Shown here in pieces: positions 25,616 through 36,273 of a stretch of DNA of 64,000 bases (positions within the stretch are counted from its first letter, which is position 1; each line of letters opens with the position of its first letter). Where the stretch lies: NCBI GenBank assembly GCA_036874045.1, contig CM072345.1, forward strand, positions 12,758,501 to 12,822,500. The letters run 5' to 3'. This DNA is from Cymodocea nodosa (lineage: Eukaryota > Streptophyta > Magnoliopsida > Alismatales > Cymodoceaceae). A model generated the notes under the pieces. That model had not been told where the DNA came from. It saw only the letters and a list, made by a program, of their open reading frames with translations, and did not search any database. The translations under genes and the position numbers were made by a program.

Positions 25616-25622
25616 TATTTAA
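25616..25622 (+). promoter_or_regulatory. putative TATA-like box of the GT31 gene
   Basis: TATTTAA within a block shared with the two GT31 5' relics. In the relics at 13.27 kb and 18.05 kb the same place reads AATTTAA, so only the intact copy has the better TATA match. Predicted transcription would begin near 25645-25655, giving a leader of about 100 or 300 nt depending on which ATG is used. Confidence 0.4.
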
Positions 25623-25958
25623 GCCATTAGTTGTCACGGTCCGGACAACAAAGATGATTTTTTTATTTCTAACTTTTCTAAACCGAAGTTAGGCAAGTTG
25701 GGCAAAAAGTCGTGTTCTCACCACCAAAAAATCAATTTATTGACTTGCCTTTCCGCAATGGCTGACTTTCAACATTCTACCATTGACTCCATCAACTCAA
25801 ACTCACACGCATCCAACGGCGGCGGCACAGCACGAACGCACTTCTCTGGTTCTCTTATAATCATCATCCTCAGTTCGACTTCACACAACCAACGGAGAAG
25901 AAAAGAACCAGATTGCTCACTTCCTTCCGCTGCCTCCACAGGCGAAGCTGATCAAGCG

Positions 25959-26956
25959 ATGCGTTGCCGGTGGATGGCCCTCGTCCTCCCCCCCTTTCTG
26001 TCCCTCTTCCTGCTCCACCCCCTCTTCCTCCACCACCACCAACCAACAAACCCAATCATTCCATCGCTAGGCCTCGACTCGACGACGTCTGGCACCAAAG
26101 ATTCCCCGCCTCTCAGGATCTTCATAGGAATACTCACCCTCCCGGACAACTACGAGCGCCGAAACTTGCTTCGCATGGTCTACAACGCCGAGAAACCGGA
26201 CCCGTCATTCGCCACCGTTGATGTGCGGTTCGTTTTCTGCAACCTCAGTAAGCCGGAGCAGCACGTCTTCGTCTCCCTCGAGATCCGTCACTACAACGAC
26301 ATCGTCATCCTCAACTGCACCGAGAATATGAACGAGGGCAAGACCTACACCTACTTCTCGTCGCTCGCCCGTGTTCTTCCCGGCCCCTACGACTACGTCA
26401 TGAAGGCCGACGATGACGCATTTATCCGCCTACAGAAATTGACGACATCTCTTATGCCTCTGCCGAGGACGGATCTATACTACGGGTAAGTAAAGACCAA
26501 GACTACTCTTCTGTGTTGGTCTATATATAAACAGATCGATGGATTAACATTTCCAATCCGGCCAACAGGTTTTTGATTCCGTGCGATCGCAAAGATCCGT
26601 ACGCGGGAGGGACGTACATGTCGGGGATGGGGTTCGTCCTGTCCTGGGATCTTGTGGAGTGGATAGCGACTTCCGACATTCCTCCGAAGAATAAGGTTGG
26701 GCCGGAAGACAAGATGGTAGGGCGGTGGCTGGCCGCGGGGAAGAAGGCAAAGAACAGGGTGTCGGAGAAGCCTGGGATGTATGACTTCCCGGCGAGCAAC
26801 GTCGAGGCGTGCGCGCACGGGCTGATACCGGAGACGGTGATGGTGCATCGGGTGAAGAGGTGGGATCAGTGGAGGGATGTGCTTCTGTACTTCAACGTGA
26901 CTTCTCGGATTGTCGGGCCTTCACCCGTCGCCCATGGCGTGGCTCCAAGATCTTGA
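25959..26956 (+). CDS. GT31 galactosyltransferase-like protein (2 exons)
   Basis: Exons 25959-26485 and 26569-26956 (GT-AG, phase 2) encode 304 aa. A signal-anchor at about residues 6-24 fits a type II Golgi protein. The domain opens with LRIFIGILTLPDNYERRNLL (52-71) and carries the DDD metal-binding motif in YVMKADDDAFIRL (residues 151-153), then DLYYGFLIPCDR, MSGMGFVLSWDLVEW, GPEDKMVGRWL (220-230) and a C-terminal VHRVK..W block. This pattern matches plant proteins annotated as beta-1,3-galactosyltransferase pvg3-like (GT31). By family it would transfer galactose from UDP-Gal in the Golgi; the acceptor is unknown. An upstream in-frame ATG at 25758 would give 371 aa, but the added segment looks like leader sequence and would put the membrane helix in mid-protein, so 25959 is preferred. 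Codon GC is much higher than in the GT77 genes. Confidence 0.88.
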
Positions 26957-27538
26957 GTTCAGCGACGTCGTACTTCTTTTTTTGGTTTTAACTTTGTGCT
27001 AGCATGTCCGTCGTCCGATCCACTCCTTCCTCCAATCATACAAATGCCCCCCCCGGCTTCCACTTCTTTCATTTAACTCGTATAAATTTTCTATCATATT
27101 TTTCGTTTCTAACATATTTAACAAATTAGTTTATATCTGATTACTAGATATTATAATTTAATTATGTAAACTCATTATATATATATATGTATATAGAGAG
27201 AGAGAGAGATAGAGACATACACACTCAACCAAACGGGCCGGTCAGACCATAATATTTTTCCTTTACATAAATTTGTGCAAATGGAAAAAAGCCTTCTTTC
27301 TAGAATCCTCTAGAGGAGCTCAAGCTTGGTTACCAACACCACAACAAAGCTGACCAAACACCGAACCAGATACGAGATAGTCAATAAAGCTTCCTGATAA
27401 TCTTGGTAGGTCATGTGTGGTTGTAATCCACACATGATATGGGAATCAACTCTCCCCTCTCACGCACAATAAATGAATGCGTTCCTCCATTTTGATTTTA
27501 TATGTACATACGTATATCACGAAAACGGTGGATTAATA
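26957..27538. other. intergenic between GT31 and SDR genes
   Basis: Holds the presumed GT31 3' end and the SDR promoter. A TA tract followed by a GA microsatellite lies at about 27177-27215; GA/TA tracts are common near plant core promoters. No other gene. Confidence 0.5.
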
Positions 27539-28646
27539 ATGAACGGCAATACGAAGAGCAGCAACAATGGTTACTTCAAAAGGGAAGAAAGGTGCTTTGG
27601 TTTCTTAATTACTTATTAATCAAGCAGACTATGCATGGAAAACTTACAGCTCTTTCCTAATTAATTAAACACATTTGCGGTGCAGATTGAAGGACAAAGT
27701 GACCCTGATAACCGGCGGAGCGAGAGGGATTGGTGCCGCGACTGCCAAGCTCTTCGCCAGCAACGGAGCCCACGTCGTGATTGCCGACGTCCTGGATGAC
27801 CTCGGCGCTTCCGTCGCAAACACTATCGGTGGTCTCTACGTCCATTGCGACGTGGCCAGGGAGAAGGACGTGGAGTTGGCTGTCCGGCAGACGGTGGTGT
27901 GGGGGGGGCGGCTTGACGTCATGTTCAACAACGCCGGCATCGTCGGCCCGGACGGTGGCATCTCCGATCTCTGCATGCACGACGTCAAGGCGACCTTGGA
28001 TGTGAACGTCATCGGCACCATGCATGGTAGGGGCAATAAATAAATAATTATCATCTGATCTAATATATAGTATCCTTTGGGAACCGTAATTAAGCATCGA
28101 ACATATGTAATCCTCTGATTAAATTAATTATCCTCAGTAGTGATGGAAGCCTGCAGACTATTTAATTTATTTATGACTAATCGATGATTACCGTGAAACA
28201 GGTATCAAACATGCGGCGAGGGCGATGAGGATGGAGGGAGCATCATCTGCATGTCGAGCTCCGCCGCCATCATGGGGGGTCTGGCGTCGCACGCCTACAC
28301 GCTGTCGAAGGCGGCGGTGCTGGGGGTGGTGAGGAGCGCGGCGTGCGAACTGGGGGCGCACGGGATACGGGTGAACTGCATATTGCCTCACGGAGTCCCC
28401 TCGGAGATGCTGGTGGGGGCGTTTCGGAAGTTCCTTGGCAAGGCAGACGTAGGGGCGGAGGACGTCCGCCAGATCGTGGCGGACGGGAGCGTGCTTCAGG
28501 GGAAGTGCCCTACGGAGGATGACGTGGCGGAGGCGGCGCTCTTCTTCGCCAACGACGACTCGTCGGGGTTGGTGACCGGGCAGAACCTGGTGGTCGACGG
28601 CGGATTCACTTCGGCAAATAGGAGGATGAGGTTTGTGTACCATTAA
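27539..28646 (+). CDS. short-chain dehydrogenase/reductase (SDR110C-like), one-base frameshift
   Basis: Exons 27539-27591, 27686-28026 and 28202-28646. Exon 1 encodes MNGNTKSSNNGYFKREE and splices (phase 2) to RLKDKVTLITGG. The Rossmann NAD(P) motif TGGARGIG is at about residues 27-34 and NNAG at 99-102. The catalytic Ser lies in ICMSSSAA and the YxxxK pair in HAYTLSKAAV. The C-terminus reads GLVTGQNLVVDGGF. These features match plant SDR110C enzymes (momilactone A synthase, secoisolariciresinol dehydrogenase and zerumbone synthase relatives), which oxidise alcohols on terpenoids, lignans or hormones; the substrate here is unknown. Exon lengths total 839 nt, one short of a multiple of three. 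The frame switches between HAARAM (28210-28227) and GGSIICMSSS (28236 onward), implying a single lost base near 28225-28236. Either the gene is a recent pseudogene or this is a sequence error. Confidence 0.82.
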
Positions 28647-29657
28647 TGAAGGCAGAAGTACACGGCCGGTGTGCTTGTGGAGTACTGTTTACTACGTTTA
28701 TTTATATGTCAGCATTAGCTTTACGACACTACACATGGTCAGGGAAAAGAAGTGTTTCAAGATCCTCGTTGGGCTGTTACAAAATCTAAAAACTTCTAAA
28801 TGCTGTTACAAATAGCTACGGTCTAACGACGATAATAATTATTTTAATCAATCTATCGATATATGACAATATTTTTCATTAAATTTTACTCAACATCGAT
28901 CGTTAATTTATTTCTACGTTATAATTGAAACTAAAAATGTTGAATTTTTTGAAAGGGACATCTTATTTTCATATGTTAAATTAAAATAACCATTATCAAA
29001 CAAACCCTAAATCGATCTACATTAATTTGTTTGGAGGAACTCTTACCAAAATTATAATTGTGTCAGCTCTTGATAATTCTACCAATATTCTAACTATGGT
29101 GTTGGAGACATTAATTGGAATTGTCATTTTGGTTTGTGCATATCTATTATTAATTTATAGAGTATTCATAGAGTTTCCAAGGTGGGTTACCTTGTTGCCT
29201 TAGGCTGCTGGGCCTTCAGGTGGTTGGATTTGAATAGGTAATTGCTTTAGATCACTTTCGTGCTCTCTTTGATCGCTTAATTGCCTTGGTTGCTTTATTG
29301 AAATTTGATGCTTCTAGTTGTGTTCCTTTTTATTCTTTTCGTTTTTTATTTCTCTTACGTTCTATACTTGTATTTTTAATTACTGTATCTTAACGTCTAT
29401 TTCTTTCTCCTTTTCATCTTTTCCTGATGCTTGCTTCTTGATTCATTTCTTTTTTATTTTCCTTTGTCTTCATCATCTTTTTTTTTTTCCAATTTTTTGT
29501 ACAAATTCATTAATCTATGCTTTCTCATTTTCAAATGTTTTTGTATAGTCGTACTCTTATTTTTTGTAACTATCATTTGGTTTCGTTGGTTCACTTCTGC
29601 TTCTGTGGCAATTTCTTTGCTTCTAGTGTGGTTTCTATTTTCTGGGAAATTTCTTTG
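28647..29657. other. intergenic, no gene
   Basis: AT-rich, with a T-rich pyrimidine stretch at about 29310-29560 that yields Phe/Ser-rich open frames of low complexity. Nothing recognisable. Confidence 0.5.
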
Positions 29658-29800
29658 CTATCATACTGATGATATTGAAATAAAGAGGCATAGATAGCAT
29701 CATAAATCCATAAGGCCTAGAGACGAGCTCTAAAACGAGTTAGGCAATAAGTGGTCCACTCTACTTGGTTGCAATGAAAAGAGGGCAATGGAAAGCTCGC
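29658..29800. repeat. dispersed repeat, copy 1
   Basis: About 140 bp nearly identical to 56919-57060, beginning CTATCATACTGATGATATTG and containing GGCCTAGAGACGAGCTC and GGTCCACTCTACTTGGT. Sequence continues to about 30050 with similar composition. It probably belongs to an older retroelement whose other pieces flank the LTRs at 47.7, 54.8 and 56.7 kb. Confidence 0.8.
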
Positions 29801-30143
29801 CATACCATCCAGACTGATCCCCTTGGTCAAACAGTTGGCAAAGACACTCGACAGAAAGAATGACCACTTAATGGTTTGCTTGGATGATTGGGAAGTAAGG
29901 TCAAGTTAGGTTCCTGGCCATCAGAACCTTGATCCACTCCATGGACTCTCCATCATCCCCCATGAAAACCATCGAGCTTAATGTGCTTGTAGCCCACTAA
30001 ATCGGTGATGAGATAGTTGAGAACGACGAAAGAAAATCATGTTGAGCATAAATATCATATAAAGGGTGGCTATGGCTGATGGTGCTACCAAGTTCTGGCA
30101 CTCCCGCAACATCGCCTGCTTTTAACTTGAGGTGTCGTCTATC

Positions 30144-30994
30144 TTCGCTACACTGTCGTTGTCCTCCTCTTCCTCGTCGCCTGGGCCACTGTTTATGCCC
30201 TCCGTGGTGCCAACGTCGGTCGCATCCTCGTGCCTTCCTTTGGTCCTTTCGCCTCAGGGGGAGGTAGAGGTGGTGATGTTGTGGGCAATTCTCCCATGCC
30301 CCCTAACCAAGACGTTCTCGACTTGGTGAGTCCATCCATCCTTAATTCTCTTGCTCCTGCAGGTGGTGTTTCTCTGTTTGCTTCCATTTTCTTTTTATAC
30401 GTACGATGGATGCATGTCGAAAGCCATATGTTGTTTCTGAATATGTTCTGTAATTGGCATCTCATAGCTAGTACTCTTAATTATTGCATTGAGCTGATGA
30501 TCGATGACAGGTCGACAGTGAGGATGTGAGCCTGGAGAGAGTACTGAAAGAGGCGGCCATGGTGGACAAAACAGTCATCTTGACAAATCTTAACGCTGCT
30601 TGGGCAAGGCCGGGATCTCTTCTCGATCCTTTCCTGGAAACTTTAGGGTAGGGAATCAAACGAGGAGGCAGGCTACTTGAACATTTGGTGATCGTTGCAT
30701 TGGACCATGGGGCATACGTCTTTTGCAAGGCAGTGCATCCTCATTGTTTTGCTCTTACTACCGAGGGTGTGGACTTCGCCGGACAGAAATTTTATATGAC
30801 AAATGGGTACCTGAAGATAGATAGTGTGGAGGAAGGTTGATTTCTTGCGAACAGTCCTTGAAAAGGGCTATAACTTCATATTTACGGTACTTGCTGGGAT
30901 TTCTCTCGTAACTTTTGGTTCTGATCGCAAATGAGTTACCTTTCTTCATGCTCTTCTGAATATTTACTTTTGCTTAATTTGATATATATCTTCG
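30144..30994 (+). pseudogene. GT77 copy C, truncated and frameshifted
   Basis: Exon 1 homology starts only at about 30144 (CTACACTGTCG, inside the signal-anchor) and runs to a conserved donor at 30325/30326. The ATG and N-terminal codons are missing. Intron 1 and exon 2 (30511-30886) are present, but exon 2 has a 1-nt loss near 30641, a 4-nt gain near 30667 and a 4-nt gain near 30825. Intron 2 homology stops abruptly near 30994; exons 3 and 4 with the DTD motif are absent. It is a non-functional internal fragment. Confidence 0.92.
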
Positions 30995-31604
30995 AGTGAG
31001 CGTTAACTTTTGGTCCATACGTTGTTCTGTCATTTGTCTGACCACCGTGAACGAGCGTAGGTTGCCGTGAGACCACCGATGCACCCTTGCTTACCAATTC
31101 CCAACGCGACGATTTGTCTGGACCGACAGAAGCGCACGGTAGGCCGTACGTGAAGCCGATAATCTTAAAGAATATGTAGCTTTCTGCGTACATGTGAAAA
31201 AATTCATTTTGAAACTTTCTATGTAAAATAAAAAATTCTGTAGGTCACCATTCAATACGTTTCTTCCATATAAAAGAACAATTTGATTTAAAAAACTTTA
31301 TTTATGATGTCAACAAACCTTTCGACGTCCCATGTCAAAGATTTCGTAAAGAATAATTTAATGTTAAAAAAATTCATTTTGTAACTTTCTACACCTCACT
31401 CTTGTAAAATAAAAAATTCTATACGTCACTATTTAATACTTTTTTTTTCAATAAACTTTTCAACGTAGTTGTCAAAGATTTTTAAATAATATCTTAATGT
31501 TAAAAAAATTATTTTTTAACTTCCTATGCGTCAACGTAGATTAAAAAGAATTAGATCAAAAAGTATCCTAGCTATAAAACAATTATAGACGTATTTCACA
31601 ATCC
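30995..31604. repeat. unique GC patch plus degenerate 140-165 bp tandem repeat
   Basis: 31000-31160 is a GC-richer unique patch. From about 31197 to 31525 a unit recurs about 2.2 times: AAAAAAATTCATTTTG, then AAAATAAAAAATTCT, then GTCAAAGATTT and TTTAATGTT. It is non-coding and lies between the break in copy C and the promoter of copy D. Confidence 0.65.
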
Positions 31605-31670
31605 ACTATAACATGTTAAAATATTGTTTAACTTCAAAAAATAAATTACATTATTCTTATTATTTATAAA

Positions 31671-31984
31671 AACTATAAGTATCACTGCTTCTAATCAATT
31701 AAATTATTATTGTTGATTACAATAATCTAATGATGTTAGAGAAGATGAATTGCACATGACACGGTAGTATTTGACGTTGATAGAAAATAAAAGAACTTAT
31801 GAAAGTACAAGATGGAGACAAAATTTAAACTATAAGTATCACTGCTTCTAATCAATTAAATTATTATTGTTGATTACAATAATTTAATGATGTTAGAGAA
31901 GATGAATTGCACATGACTTGGTAGTATTTAACGTTGATAGAAAATAAAAGAACTTATGAAAGTACAAGATGGAGAGAAAATTTA
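31671..31984 (+). repeat. 157-bp tandem duplication in promoter of copy D
   Basis: The segments 31671-31827 and 31828-31984 are direct tandem copies with a period of exactly 157 bp (ACTATAAGTATCACTGCTTC and TTAATGATGTTAGAGAAG recur at that spacing); a third partial start (AACTATAAG) follows at 31985. Copy B has only one. The array ends about 20 bp upstream of the TATATAA box at 32003-32009, so any cis element in the unit is doubled in D. Confidence 0.9.
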
Positions 31985-32045
31985 AACTATAAGTTGAATC
32001 ATTATATAACAAAAGGAAAGCAAGATCTTGGCGCAGACTGCAGAC

Positions 32046-35000
32046 ATGGCGACAATGCGTTTCACCTCCAGGACTTCTCGAAATAAAGCTTCTACAATGG
32101 AAAACCGCTCGCGCCTGCCCACTACCACGACGCATCCTTCCCACACTTCCTTTCGCTACACTGTCTTCGTCGTCCTCTTCCTTCTCGCCTGGGCCACTGT
32201 TTACGCCCTCCGTAGTGCCAACGTCGGTCGCATCGTCGTGCCTTCCTTTGGTCCTTTCGCCTCAGGGGGAGGTAGAGGTGGTGATGTTGTGGGCAATGCT
32301 CCCATTCCCCCCTACCAAGACGATCTCGACTTGGTGAGTCCATCCATCCTTAATTCTCTTGCTCCTGCAGCTGATGTTTCTGTGTTTGCCTCCATTTTCT
32401 GTTTATACGTACGATGGATGCATGTCGAAAGCCATATGTTGTTTCTGAATACGTTCTGTAATTTGCGTCTTATAGCTAGTACTCTTAATTATTGGATTGA
32501 GCTGATGATCGATGATAGGTCGACAGTGAGGATGTGAGACTGGAGAGAGTACTGAAAGAGGCGGCCATGGTGGACAAAACAGTCATCTTGACAAATCTTA
32601 ACGCTGCTTGGGCAAGGCCGGGATCTCTTCTCGATGTTTTCCTGGAAAGCTTTAGGGTAGGGAATCAAACGAGGAGGCTACTTGATCATTTGGTGATCGT
32701 TGCACTGGACCATGAGGCATACGTGTTTTGCAAGGCAGTGCATCCTCACTGTTTTGCTCTTACCACCGAGGGTGTGGACTTCGCCGGACAGAAAAATTAT
32801 ATGACAGATGGGTATCTGAAGATTGTGTGGAGAAAGATTGATTTCTTGCGAACAGTCCTTGAAAAGGGCTATAACTTCATATTTACGGTACTTGCTGGGA
32901 TTTCTCTCATAACTTTTGGTTCAGATCGCAAATGAGTTACCTTTCTTCATGCTCTTCTGAAAATTTACTTTTGCTTAATTTGATATATATCTTCGTATAT
33001 ATACTTGTTGTTATCACATATCGCTGTGCTAGCCAGTCAGTTCGCCAGGGTGTCATGTTTTTTCTGAAAGAGAAGTTGCTAGCTTGGAATTACTAATTAT
33101 AAAAACTCCCAACTGATCTGTTGCTGTCGGCTGTTGATGTCCTTGGATAATATATTGGCCGTTTTACAAAGATTTTGATGTATGTTACAGATGAAATTCT
33201 TTTTACTTAACGTTTGGTAGTTGCTTTTCTTGGCAATAATTTAGAATTCAATATTATAATTATAGTAAACGGTTAAATGAAGGTGATTCTCAAAATATCA
33301 ATTATTTTATTAAATTTTTAAAACCATTTTCTGATATTACTGTTAAATTAGTAATTGAAGTTTAATACTCTACTTCTATTTACGCTTTACACCATTTGTT
33401 TAAAAATACTTTAATTTTCAAAACTATGGCAGTATTAGATTTTTTTGGGCCTGTAGTTAACAAAAAAAATTTAAAATATTGACATGATGTTCTTTTATTA
33501 TATGTCTTGAGTGTTTGTTTAGATCTACGAGTAAATAAACATTAAGTGGTAAACTAATAGATAAGAAACAAAAATATTTAGGTAGAGAGATTAATTTGAC
33601 TCCACAAATAGTAGAAGATAATTTAAATAAAACGTTTAATTGACATGCTCATAAGTTTCATTTTGTCAACCACCATCATCAATGAAATCTTTGCTATAGG
33701 ATTTGAGAAGATGTAGCTAATTTAATTTATTGTTTACCTAGATATTAGTGGAAAACTCTTTACTAGAAAATATCTAAATGATCATGTAAAGGAGTAAAAT
33801 AAATTTTAAATTTAGACTTTAACGTAGCTTAAAACCTTTTGGTAGAAAATACTTGTTTTAGAAAAAGAAACAGAGAATTTAATTATATTTAGTAGTTCCC
33901 ATAGTAGTCAAATAGATTTTTTTACTTTTGAGAAAAATAGAATCAAGAATGTTTAAATACCATAAGATTATTTTGTGAGAAAGCTTAACTACATAACATA
34001 GGTTATTAGTATTATCTGTTAGTATCAAAATTAAGAGAAAAAGGGATTAAAGTACATAAGAACCTAAATGTTAGGTGGTATAATCTAAAACGGGAAAAAA
34101 AAAAAATTTGAAATATCTTGTTAAAATGAGCATAAGAAATAAACGAAGAGGTAAATAAACTTTTAAATGGAATGACTATTTATATTAAAAATATTATTAA
34201 GAAACTTTGAAGAGAGTTACGTGGGATAACTCCACTAAGTAAAGAAAGTTGGTGGTTGTACGAGGATGTACAAAAGAGAATAAAGAAAAAGAAATGGTAA
34301 AAGACCTTCTATAAATGTAGAAATGAAGAAAATATAAAGAAGTATAAACTTGTAAAAAGGAATTTTATGAAAATTCCTAGGTGCCGGAATGCAAATAGAA
34401 GAAATAGTATATTAAGGTTTTATTTGTCTTGCGAGTTTAGTTTTACATTGGTTGTATTTGTCTTAGTCAAAAAGCCAATATATATAGAGAGAGAGAAATT
34501 TATATTTGCTAATTCATTAATTCATATATAAAATTTAGGTGTATTTACACCTACTATTAAACACTTACTCTTATAAAAAATCTAGAGTTAATTGTGTTTG
34601 GGTGAGACCAGAACTAAGATGGGTAACCATTTAAAAAGTTCTTGTGTAGTAACTATAGACAATAATGTTGGCTCTACTCAAACGTTGACAAATTGTAACT
34701 GTGTGTACCACTTACTTAACCTACGTGCCATCTTTGTGAGTCTTTCCTCAATTAATACTCTCAATCAAGTTGGTGGATGTGGTAACTTAAGGTATCCCTG
34801 ACTAATTAAAAATCTCTGCGAGACAAAATGCACAGTACTTAGAGTAGTCTATCATATTAGGGCTTAACAATGACTCCTGTAAGTTTTCATCCTTTTAGAT
34901 ACTTCTGATGTATATCAAGCTATTTGAGTGTCTATTAAATCTTACATGTTATCAACTTTATGGATATTACTAATGTATACCATGTTATTTAAATATCCAT

Positions 35001-36273
35001 GAAGAATCACCTTCTATTAACTCTAAAGATACTCTTTTTTGAGTGTCTAAGAAGGATCACAAAAAAAAAAAAAAAATCATATATAGAATTCCAACATGAT
35101 ATCAAAATTTAGATTACGGGAGTTCTAGTTGTCGACAAGGTGTACGTGCATCTAGGTCCCTTTTTCCTATCCTTGGATCTCTTTAGATGTCTCACTATTT
35201 TCCAATAATTTCCCAAAATTGTTAGCCAGATAATATTTCTATTGTGGTGTGAAAGTGCATACATAAAATAGAGATAAAGTGGTTAACTAATTTTTTTAAT
35301 ATAATTTTAAAGATAAAGAATATATTAGATGAATTAATAGAGAAAAACTTCTTCAAGAATAAAGATGTCATGCAACATTGTAATAATTATTATAGCATCA
35401 AGTTAACGAATTTAAGAATTTTGTCGCCAATGAATTTCATTTAAGTCATTTGTAATGCTGTTGCGAATGAATTTCTTTGTATATCATTATAACAACCTTA
35501 AAGATATAGATACTACTACTTACCTGAAATTCAAGTATCCAGCACTAGTCCTTTTTTCATGAATTGAGATTTAATAATGCATTGGTTATAACCTTAACAT
35601 GTAGGAATCTTTTAATCCTCTAATTTTTTCTTTTGCGTGTTTGAAGGATACAGATATTGTGTGGTTTCGTGACCCCTTCCCACACTTCTATAAAGACGGA
35701 GATTTTCAAGTTTCCTGCGATGGAAATCGTGGAAATTCATTTGATTTACGTAATGATCCTAACACAGGTTTTAAGTATGTAAAGTCTAGCAATCAAACCA
35801 TTGAATTTTACAAGTTCTGGTACTCATCAAGATTGAGATATCCGCGCAAAAATGACCAGCATGTATTTAATTTCATCAAAGGCCATCCTTTTCTGCACAA
35901 AATTGGAATGCAGATCCGATTTTTGGATACTGTCTATTTTGGTAGTCTCTGTGAGCCCAGTAAAGATATAAATAAGGTTTGCACCATGCATACAAACTGT
36001 TGTATTGGTTTAAGTAGAAAGATAAATGATCTAAGAGTTATGATTGAGGATTGGAAATACTTCTTGTCTCTCCCACCAAGTACAAAAAATTCTCGTTCGG
36101 CATTGTTGAGTGTGCCACAAAAGTGCAGGTAAAAAATTAGACCATTCGCATATATATTGTTGTTGCAAAACTGGGCTCTCTACATGCTTTTTATTTCCAT
36201 AATTCTTGTATTGAATTGAACTAATATGGTTTGTCTTCTTTCTTGCAGTCTTGCCCCAATTACTGGTACCTGA
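32046..36273 (+). CDS. GT77-type nucleotide-diphospho-sugar transferase, copy D (4 exons)
   Basis: Exons 32046-32333, 32519-32887, 35647-36128 and 36249-36273 encode 387 aa. TATATAA lies 37 bp upstream of the ATG. The signal-anchor is at about residues 39-55 and the DTD motif at 220-222. Exon 2 encodes the same 123 residues as in copies B and E, or very nearly so. In exon 3 the conserved FWSVPQKC is LLSVPQKC (Trp to Leu) and YFGG is YFGS; neither is a known catalytic position. The C-terminus reads PQKCSLAPITGT. Intron 2 (2.76 kb) is longer than in B because of a 546-bp poly-A-ended insertion. No break is seen, so it is probably functional; the role is as for the other copies. Confidence 0.92.
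34531..35076 (+). mobile_element. poly-A-tailed insertion in intron 2 of copy D (non-LTR retroelement-like)
   Basis: 546 bp present in D and E but absent at the matching point of B (24300). It ends in a 16-nt A run and is flanked by direct repeats TCATATATA (34522-34530 and 35077-35085), the signature of target-primed insertion by a LINE or SINE machinery. No pol III A/B boxes and no LINE protein were recognised, so the class is open. Its 3' half contains two or three diverged tandem units of GATATT..TAATGTATA..ATTT type. Confidence 0.8.

Noticed and set aside
29318-29697. Hydrophobic 76- and 88-codon frames suggesting membrane peptides
   Set aside because: T-rich low-complexity DNA gives Phe/Leu/Ser strings by chance; no start context or homology.
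34592-34801. 69-codon frame repeated at 62642-62830
   Set aside because: It lies inside the poly-A-tailed insertion and is broken by a stop in the second copy; no protein family recognised.
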